The notes under the pieces were generated by a model that saw only the letters and a program-made list of their open reading frames with translations, was not told the origin of the DNA and made no database searches. Below are positions 55,422 to 64,000 of a stretch of 64,000 nt of DNA, piece by piece. The position numbers were made by a program, and so were the translations under genes. The stretch comes from Crocodylus rhombifer (taxonomy: Eukaryota > Chordata > Crocodylia > Crocodylidae). How positions within the stretch are numbered: position 1 is the first letter of the stretch; each line of letters opens with the position of its first letter. The stretch is from contig JAVSML010024419.1 of assembly GCA_038503035.1 (NCBI GenBank), positions 1 through 64,000 of the forward strand. Reading direction: 5' to 3'.

Positions 55422-58400
55422 TAATATCTGACCATGCCACGGTTGTTCTTCCCTGTAATGCTTTGCCTGGTCTACTTTCAAAACACCCAAAGCATTTGGG
55501 AATCCACTCCCCTATGTTTTCACAACAGGTGTTTTCTTGCTGTTCAAAGTGATAAGATGTGTATCAGATTTGTAGTTTATTTGTCCGTGTCTTTTATTGC
55601 CGTTCATCACTGTTTAGCTGGATTATAAGCTATACCACCATAATCAATCATAACAGTAGGCTATTGAGCACAGCAAAGGAACACCAGATTGCCTCCTTGA
55701 CAGCAGGCATTCTTTCACCTTGTTTTGTTACACTTGAAGAGAAAAGCCACTGAAATCATCTTAACATACGCACTGTAGGAAGGGGAAGAGATAAATTAAG
55801 TTGTAAACAACAATGGAAAAGCTACATCTGAGTAGTCTCTCAGGTCAAATTTCTGCTGTTCCAGGGATTTATCTCTGTCAATCTAAACGTCTGGAAAACC
55901 CGATATTTCAATGACACAATTATTACAGGTCAAAGCAAACCATGAGATCCTTGGCGTACAAATGGGGTTTTATGCATTCAAGGGTTAAGTTGAAGCCAGA
56001 AAGTGTTGGGACCAAGCTTCAGCCCAAGACGTGGAAAATGCCATCTGGTGCCCCCATCTCCAAGGTCCTGGAATTAGGTCCTCCAGCTGTAAATCTGTCT
56101 GTGGTTTTATTTTAGATGAGGCTATTGAGATAGGCATGAACCAGAGCATGACAACTCAGAAACAGGGCACTGCTGCCAGGCTGCCTATACATAGGCTCAG
56201 CTTTGGGGGGCGAGAATGTTTTAATTATAACGGTTCCCAGAGAGCCACTATAATTAAAGTGCCTCACTGTTGCATGCATTAAGCCCCTGCAGGTCTTAAA
56301 ATACCCGCAGGACACTATCTAAGCCTCGCTGGATGAGATTTAGTTAAAGCACCCCAGAGGCCATTTTTTAAACCTGTGGGCACTTATACACATGACGATT
56401 AGCTGCAGTTAATCAAGTCTACTCTGATGCATTCTAATTAGAACATGAGCCAGAACACAGGCAGCCAGAAGAGTATCTAGTGATTTAACCTGGCCTTTTC
56501 CTTCCCGACTGCTCCTTACTAACAGCCCTCTGGCTCTGCTGAACTCACCCGTACGTTGCCCTGAATCAAATGTTGTCATTTTACATATTCCTCTTGTGAG
56601 AGCCGCACAGCCAAAGTCTAGCACAGGGAGAGAATACTTTCACAGCTTCCTGTTGTCAAAAAACTTTAGCAGAACAAGCTGTGATCTAAAAACAGGGGTT
56701 TTCCACAAATAGAAAAAAAACGTCTGCCTGGACTAACATAGAAACAGACTTGCTAACTTGAAATGCCTTGATAAATTAGCTGGTTTACTACTTACTGTCT
56801 CTCACACAAACCTTCTGTAACAGAGGTAATAGATTATAAACTGACTCAGTTTAACCCCTAGCTTTCCAGTGCAAGCTTCACTCACATGGTTCAAATCCCT
56901 GTCTGTTTGGATGTGAAGAGCAGGAAGGTCCAAGAAGGAGTTATTTCCTTTTGAGTTGATACTCAGTTCTTTGCTCAAGTACAGAAAAGCATTTTTCCAG
57001 GATTATAACAAAAACTGCCATTCCCTGCTGATCAACAGATCTATAGTTTGAGTCAGAGGCTTGAGCTAATCAGTAGAAATCAGAAGAGATCTGATACTTT
57101 GGGTCATGCCAACTCCTTGATATGAATAGAAATACAATCAATAGGGCATAAAAGCAGAGACCTTGAACATGGTTCATCTAACACTCACACCTGATGTATT
57201 TATTTGAGTTCTTTTATGAAAAGTAGTGGAGAAACAACAAGAGGATTTCACCTAAAGAAGTGACTAGGATGGAAGAGGATGTAAAATAGGATAGAGAAGA
57301 AAATGATGAATTATTTCTCAGAAAATCCATGTCAATAAGAGCTGAAAGCTCAGCTAGGCAAATATTTCAAGACATCCTAAATAAGCACAACTTTTCATTC
57401 AAAATCATTGTAAATGTCCTGATTCAAAGCCAAAGAAACTGTACTGTCTTTTTATTTTCTGAAGCAAGTCAGGTTGAGTTCTCAGAATGCTGCTCTCAGT
57501 AAAGTTATTTCCCCCTTTTTGGTGTGGAAGTGATCAAAATGAGATTTACCTGTTTTGACTCACAATCAAAATACTGCAAGATGCATCTTTTCAGATCCAA
57601 TGTTGAGGGAATTAAGTACTGGAAGGAGTGGAGATGATTCTTTATTGCTTTGCATTTCATGTAATTATTTATACCAGTGCAATGGAAATAAAGTGGGAGT
57701 AAAAATTAGTCAACGAAAATTAATTGTTCTACCTTCTCTTTGAACTAGTGTATGCAACGACATGCAAAATAAAGAATCAGATCCTTAATACCGTATAAGT
57801 ACATCCATAAAAAGTGAGCATGATCTTGCCTCTGAGACTCTTGGTTAGGCTGTCATAGATTTCAGAGATTGAAGAGAGTGCAGAAGCAAGTACTAATCTC
57901 ATGTCATCTTTGCTAATCAGTATGATGCACCTGTTGACCAAGAAATACCAGCCAGTTCTGTCTCCTGTTCCTCACATTTCCGTTTGCAAACAGAACAAAA
58001 CCTTGGCTGTCTTAATGGGATTCAAAAATTTAAGTAGTAGTTTCTTTTTTTTGAGTGTGAAATTTTTGCTGAGGACACAGATTCATGCCTCAGCTTCCAT
58101 ATATTAGTATCAGTGCCATCAAGGACTGCCAGGCAGCTACTTTGATAAATAAGCCTTATAGAGAAGAAAAGGAGATTGGGAGGAGGGAAAGAGTGGGAGG
58201 CAGGAAGTAGATGTCAGTTTATTAATGACCGTCTCAGTACGTAGAAGAAAGGTGCAGAGCACCATCATCATGCTTTGATGTAGAGAGAAACTTGATCATG
58301 TCAGCTGTCCAATTTATTTTGCTGCTTTCTGAGATGCAAAATATCCTATGACGAACGGTCCTGGGTGAACCAGAAGGTAGAGTCATGAATGGTGCGAATT

Positions 58401-58690
58401 TTCCTACCGCATTTTTTTCATAATACAGGAAAATTTGCTGTTATCAATATAGCGGGGGAGCACAATTAAATCGTGGTCATCTGATCATACAGATCGTTCA
58501 GGAATGAGTGAAACCCGGGTGACAGAAATCTGGACACTTTCTTCTGAATCATCACTGAACAAATAACCTTGCACTGAGCTACAAGGGACTGTGTTCCAGA
58601 TGAGATAAAATTCATGTCCTTACCGGTCTTGGTTATAACAGACCCCTGGAACTTGAACTCTGTCTTAGTGGCTCCATATTTTGCCTGCCT
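55422..58690. other. Unassigned sequence, possible DNA-element fragments
   Basis: Near 56218-56262, ttaattataacggtt and actataattaaag form a short inverted repeat, and the following 180 bp ('gcagttaatcaagtctactc', 'attctaattagaacatgagc') looks like part of a DNA element. No ends were fixed. The remainder has short frames only. Confidence 0.35.
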
Positions 58691-58691
58691 A

Positions 58692-58790
58692 GAAAAGTAT
58701 GGCTGGAAGGGACTTTAGGACACCTAGCCCACCTTCTGCTCAAGCCAGGATCGTCCCTATTTAAACCTTCCTATGCAATGCTCCTTCAGT
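58692..58790 (-). mobile_element. CR1 3' tail remnant
   Basis: On + it reads 'gtatggctggaagggacttt', 'aggacacctagcccaccttc' and 'tgctcaagccaggatcgtcc', which is the reverse complement of the CR1 end ('tatgg.ctggaagggacctcaggaggtcatctagtccaaccccctgctc'). Confidence 0.65.
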
Positions 58791-61700
58791 TTTACATAGT
58801 ACCTATTCTGAATTATCACCTACCATCACTGCGTGCAGTTAAAGAGTAGCCAGAGATGGCTGCATTTTAGTCCTGAATGAAAATATTATCCTACATGCAT
58901 TGTATCAGATACAGCACACATAAGAGCTTTGGAAGTCTCCAAAATGAAATGTTATATAAAGTTTATGTTATATAAAGTGCCATCACAGTTTACCTCGGTG
59001 TCAGATTGTGCAAGTTCAGAATCAAGCCTGTTTTTAAATAAGGACCTCATGCAAGCTCACTTTTAAAAGTAGTAATGCATGATAACTGAAAGGCCAAAGT
59101 TATGGTAGCCATGCAGTACAGTACATGGCAAAAATAAAGGAAAAAGGGCAACATAATACAGCCCCCATGGAGCTCAATTACTTCTGACTCATCCTCCCAA
59201 ATGAGTTCTTTGCCTTCATAAATCAGAGGGAACAGAAGCACTTGTACTGCTGAGATAGAAGGTAATTATTCCAGCACAGTGTGAGGGGAAGTACACATGC
59301 TAATGGCTTCAGCTTGCAGGACTGGGATTGCATTGGCAGAAAGAAAAATGTGCTCTTAAAATTGACTTGCTCCATGGAATGACAGACGTATCTGCCACAT
59401 TCTTGCTCGGCTCCTTCGACGCGATGGATTCTGAACAGGTATCATGATGCATATGTCTAGGAATCAGGAGAGAAAGAGAGGTAGGAATACCAAATCCAGC
59501 CTCTGTGCATGCAGTTGAGCTACATGACCCTTGAGGGCCCTTCAATCTATGACTATGATTCACTTTGCCAAGAAAGCTTGAAATCTAGAAGCCAGAAAAA
59601 GGCAGGATACGCTGGGAGATCCCCATGAGTCTACCTGCCTTAGATCCTTTTAAAATGCTTTAATCTAGCATGTCTCTTTGGGGAATACAATCAAAGAAAT
59701 GCATTTTTAGTGAGCATCATACATGGGTTTTTGGTAGATCATGAGTAATGTTCCATACATGGGGGGGAAATGGAAGAAGGTATGAAGATGTGAGTAGGTA
59801 AGGAAAAGGAGGAGCCATTATGTGAAGGGAATGAGAAAGGCATGTCATGTAATCCATATTGTAGGTTGGCTCAAAATTTGATGACAAGAGCAAGAAACTG
59901 GTCATGTTGACAAATGGAGAGTCAATAGAGCAGTTCAGTGGAACAAACCAAGCCCCTCTTGGAAAGGTGATCCTTCTGGCTGCTTCCTTTGGTGGTTGAT
60001 ATCTAATAAAGCACAGGAGGAGAGGATGGCAGCAGACAATGTAGGGCTGAAAAACGTTTCAGTCATCTGTATAGAGAGGGAAGCGCCGATTTATAATTTC
60101 AAAATCCTGGGATAGAGCTAGAGGTCTGAAATGGCAGGCACTTCAGTAAAGGATCTGGATAGTGAGTTGATAACATAATATAAAGACTCATTCATTCGTT
60201 GGTCAGATCAGTCCCAGCTCTTGAACCCACCTGACAGCACTTTGCAATAAGTGGGTCTGAATAAAGTTCCTTGCAGTCAGGTATCCACACTGCAAAAGCC
60301 ACTATCACAAAGACAGCCCTTTGCTTTCAGTGTCAGTGGATAGGCAAAGGACTAAATAGGCCATGGAGAATGATTCCCCATCCTCCTGTGCCCCAGACCT
60401 GGGTTGGAAATATCAGGACTCAGGTGCACTGTCCTTATGCCATATCTATTGTGTGGATAAACAGAGACATCCACTCTCTAGGAAAGATGTTCCGGCCAGC
60501 AGGAGAAAGCTCCAACATGACAAAGGTAACTTCTCAGCCAGGGTAACAATGCACATAGAAGCCTAATATGCTTTTCCAGAGAACAAATCAGGGATGTAGG
60601 ACAGAGTGACAACCTTTTGTTAGAAGAATCTTTGTACTGACTAACCTAATCTGTTCCAAGCATTAGATACAAAACATTCATCCTGCCACTGTCATACCAA
60701 AGAAAAGCCCTTTAACATGCCTTAAAAAAAAACAAAGAGCCAAAAGACGATCCATTCACTCTGTCTTTTCTTTAGCGAGCCTCACAGTCCATCTAGAACA
60801 CAAGGAGAGCTGTAAAGCAGCCTTCACAGCTAATGTGTCTTCGGAGACCTTTCTGGGAACCTTTCCATTTTCTGGTCTCCCTGCAGGACCTCAGGGAATG
60901 TATCTGAAGAGCAGATTTGCATATCAGACAGCAAGACGAGGCCAATGGGCCCAATTTTCAAATCTCACTTACACCAGTGTAAACTTGGAGTAATGTGGGT
61001 TTAAAGCCTACTAGGCTATGTATCATGGCTACATGATGAGTTTAAAAAATACACAGGGCTCACAGCTGTGCTGCTTCTAAACCGCATTTAATTGGACTAC
61101 CTGGGAAACTTTCTTTTTTCTCATCCTAGCTGGAGGTTAGCTTGGTCTCATCTGCCTCATTACTAGAAGATCCTGAGCGAAATGCACAACTTCAAATGCC
61201 AAGCTCAAGATTTTTAAGGGTTATTCTCTTAAACCAATATTCTTTAGAAAATCCAGGATATTTCTGTAACCTTTCCAAAAGCATGCAGATTTGGATTGAA
61301 AAAAAAAAAAAAACCTTTGCTACTCCTACAACTCTTATGCATACCATAAAGCATACAAATCCTCCTTGCAGAGTAAAGTTATCTGGCATGAAAAGCATAT
61401 AGTTAAATACTTTCTTCAGTAGTACTTTATATGTGCCACTGGACCAGAAAGATATTTGATCAATCTGTGTGCAGTAGGTCAAAGCTCATGTGCCTTAATA
61501 GGAAAGGGGCTTTATCTTGGATTTATTAATTCACAAACTTAGTTCTTGGCAGATTGATTTTTTTTCTATTAACTTTGCCCTTTCCAATTTTTTTTAATTA
61601 AAATTACTCGAGGAAAGACAATAGCCGAGGAAAAATTTCAGGTCAAGGATTCCCAAGTCCTAACATTTGCTTGGTTGAAGAGTTTAATTCTACATCATCT

Positions 61701-62620
61701 TTTTCTTTTCTTTTTTTTTTTTTGGAGAACAGAGCTGAAATTTTCAAAGCAGAATGCAGCAGCTAATTGAGATTTCTGCCCCTAATACTCTAGGACTTTT
61801 TTGTTAGTCCTAAACTGAAAGGGAAATTTTGCAAGTATAGAACAGCTGATAAAATGTTAATACCAGAGAATGAAAAGGGGAGGGGGGGGGGGAAATTGAG
61901 AAGTGTGTTTCTAATAAACATTTATATTTTGAGATGCTCCTTCCAGATTTATAAGAGTCACCTATAATCCATGGATTTGTAAAAATGAACTAGAAAGCCT
62001 AAAGTAAAACATGAAAGGAAAATAGTATGTGGGAGGAAGGCATACGGAATAACTTTACATATGCATAAGAATATAGCCCAGTTAAACCAAGAACCACCTA
62101 CCCTTACAAAATCCACTTACTGCCCTATCTAAATCTCCCCCACAAGTAATTCTGGAACTAAAATGTTAATAATAATTACAAAACTAGTGGAAGTCCAACT
62201 ATTTTAGCAATATAACCTTATGGGAGCACAGCAACATTTTGAGTGACGTACAGTCCCAACAGGCCACATAACCAATCTGTCTCATATCTACATAAGCATG
62301 CAGCAAAAAATTCTTGTTGAAATATGTTGCTTTTCTTACTAGAAGAGCCATCTGTCCGTCTCGTAGACAACAGTAAATGATGACTTCTCTAGCATGCATG
62401 TGTGGGAGCAACACATACACCTTTACACTTGCATTTGTTAGCACTGGCCCCACCAAACACTAAATTGTTAGGTCAGATGAGACGACATTCAGAAGTGAGA
62501 ACAACGGAGGCATATTAGAATACAGGCCACCTAAAGACAGATAAAAAGCCCAAGGCTGAATCAGTTCAGTCTTTGCAGGTTATTCTAAACTGCCCAAATT
62601 AAATTGAAACAGAAGTGAAC
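58791..62620. other. Unassigned sequence with one short CR1-like tail
   Basis: At 59515-59561, 'gttgagctacatgacccttg' and 'agggcccttcaatctatgac' with 'tatgattc' look like the last 45 bp of a CR1 on +. At 60950-61000, 'cacttacaccagtgtaaact' matches a common reptile repeat phrase. T/A-rich blocks lie at 61555-61610 and 61700-61725, and a G run at 61883-61892. No gene is seen. Confidence 0.4.
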
Positions 62621-62624
62621 AGAC

Positions 62625-63290
62625 ATTTACCTTTGATCCAGGAAATGCAGCCACATGCTTGCTCAGGCCTGAAGCAGGGAGAAGGGTGGGGGTGCTAGAA
62701 CACAGCTCTCTGGCTGTGTGTTCACTTCCTCTTCCTGCTGCCCCTGAGGTCTCTGGGATTTGCAGCCCAGAATTACAGCAGCAGGACTCCGCAGGGTTGC
62801 TCATCAGTCACTTCTTCCTGCTTCCAGGTGTGCTTCTGGGATTTGTAGTCCACACTTGCAGCCAGCATTAAGTTAGGGGGTTAAATACCTCTTCCCCCAC
62901 TTACCCTGGCTCCAGATGCCAGCCAGGGGGAGGCAATCCCTCCCGTAGACTGGGCTACATCCCCAGCCAGGCTTGTCCCCCATCCCCTTGTCAGCCAACC
63001 CTCACTGCTCCAGTTAGGGAACAGGAGGGTGCGGCCAGCCCTGCTCTCCAGAGCAGGCAGCACAGCATGCTGGGATGCTGGGGGACTTTGATTTAACTTG
63101 AAATCAGGAAGGGGTCTGGGACAGAAGTTCCATAAACTGGTTTGACCCAAATCAGTTAAGTCTGGTACTACATTCAGCCAGGTTTATCTTAAACCAGTTT
63201 CAACCATTTTGAAACTGGTTTATGTGCACCGAGCTTCTGTTCTGTTACAGGTTTAAACCAATTTCTAATCACTTAAACTGGTCTATGTAC
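62625..63290. repeat. Probable DNA-transposon remnants
   Basis: 'tctctgggatttgcagccca' (about 62750) and 'cttctgggatttgtagtcca' (about 62834) are direct copies of the ctgggatttgtagtcc phrase common in vertebrate hAT and fold-back elements. Further right, 'cataaactggtttgacccaa', 'taaaccagtttcaacca' and 'gaaactggtttatgtgcacc' form inverted aaactggttt blocks. Ends and superfamily are not determined. Confidence 0.35.
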
Positions 63291-64000
63291 AACTTCTGTA
63301 CCTAGCCAGAGACTTATTCTGGCTCCAGTGGCATTGAGAACTTCCTTCCATTTAATACTGTCCCTCCAGTGGGTAGATCCTGAACTTATCCACAATGTTT
63401 TTTTTGAAGACAGGAAATATATGGTCCCATTAATAATTACAGAGCCAGCAAAAAAGCAGAGATTTTCAGAGTAAACACATGGAGTCAAGAGGTCAGAGAA
63501 AGAGCGAGAGAGAAGCAAAATGGAATAGCAAAATGGATACAGGTGCACCAAGATAAAGGTGCCTTACACAGATATAGCTTGTCCCCATTCTTTTATGGGA
63601 ATAAACAATAGTTGTATAAACCACTTTAGTGTGGTCAGTTAAACCACTGTAAGAGGGTTCCACATTTTAATTAAATTGGTATCATTAAAACAACACAACT
63701 TTTGTATGTGGAAAAGTCCATGGAGGATCTGATTTGTGACCCATCCCGGGTGGTTTAAAGCTGATCTATATGCAGCAAGAAGATTAAAATTCAAACAATG
63801 TGTTACTATAAGTAAAACACACAGTATGACTTGAAAGAAGTGAACCACCTTATGTTTTCCAACATTTGTTTACAGCCTATCATGGCACTTGCAGAAAAGT
63901 TCTGAGCTTCACGTGACACTGTCTGTGACAAGGTTTTCAGTAATACGTATTTCAGGTGCTTGGAAAAATTGCTTAGGCACACAGAAGAAAAAATATCCCC
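63291..64000. other. Unassigned sequence, no gene seen
   Basis: Contains 'gtataaaccactttagtgtg' and 'tcagttaaaccactgtaaga', again resembling the aaaccagttt repeat texture, plus short open frames. Nothing can be named. Confidence 0.4.

Noticed and set aside
61480..61740. T- and A-rich blocks that might mark a conserved non-coding element
   Set aside because: Nothing in a single sequence shows conservation; it would need a multi-species alignment.

Overview
This 64 kb window is vertebrate nuclear DNA, most likely reptilian. It has no operons and no ribosome-binding-site logic. It contains long AT-rich unassigned stretches, microsatellites, an assembly gap of 400 N and a second gap of 10 N. The repeat content is dense: CR1 LINE copies ending in the ATTCTATG-type tail, a second LINE family with a C-terminal C2H2 finger, many non-autonomous hAT elements, MIR-like SINEs and repeats typical of crocodilians and turtles. 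A crocodilian is my best guess, from CR1 subfamily texture and hAT abundance; a turtle cannot be excluded. I could not identify a host protein-coding gene. Every long open frame I can assign belongs to a decayed mobile element, and the window reads as intergenic or deep intronic DNA.

Layout. 0-10 kb: mostly unassigned, with a SINE- or Penelope-like tail that includes a hammerhead-like core near 767, plus ancient dispersed repeats. 10-13 kb: a MIR, a hAT element, a terminal-inverted-repeat MITE, a reverse-transcriptase fragment of the C2H2-tailed LINE, a palindromic MITE and an A/T-rich repeat. 13-20 kb: sparse, with several CR1 tails and the large gap. 20.4-20.9 kb: a 482 bp fold-back hAT element with target duplications. 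22.5-25.3 kb: one C2H2-tailed LINE interrupted by a CR1 and by a 1.2 kb GC-rich segment that carries a 48 bp minisatellite. 25.4 kb: a TA/GATA microsatellite. 26.9-28.3 kb: a CR1 on + with recognisable reverse-transcriptase motifs. 29.4-30 kb: a 420 bp-spaced direct repeat. 30.8-31.2 kb: a DNA element. 31.7-33 kb: CR1 3' ends and a hAT end beside the small gap. 34.2-34.4 kb: a perfect 51 bp inverted repeat. 36.9-39.1 kb: the longest CR1, on -, with ruined catalytic motifs. 39.6-40.2 kb: another CR1 end. 43.65-44.4 kb: the LINE C-terminus with its C2H2 finger. 44.5-45.6 kb: a promoter-like region, possibly an LTR, containing a tRNA-like sequence. 47.2-47.7 and 54.6-55.2 kb: two copies of one hAT family with 8 bp target duplications. 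48.8-51.5 kb: two decayed Myb/SANT-like coding relics in opposite orientations. 54.18-55.42 kb: three hAT elements inserted end to end. 55.4-64 kb: mostly unassigned.

Nothing here works together as a pathway. The history is successive insertion: an old C2H2-tailed LINE and MIR layer, later CR1 insertions, and repeated hAT insertion into TCTAG-like targets. The most unusual items are the GC-rich 1.2 kb insertion with its 48 bp repeat, the hAT cluster, the fold-back palindromes, the Myb/SANT pair and the hammerhead-like relic. Family names come from remembered consensus patterns and were not checked against a repeat library.
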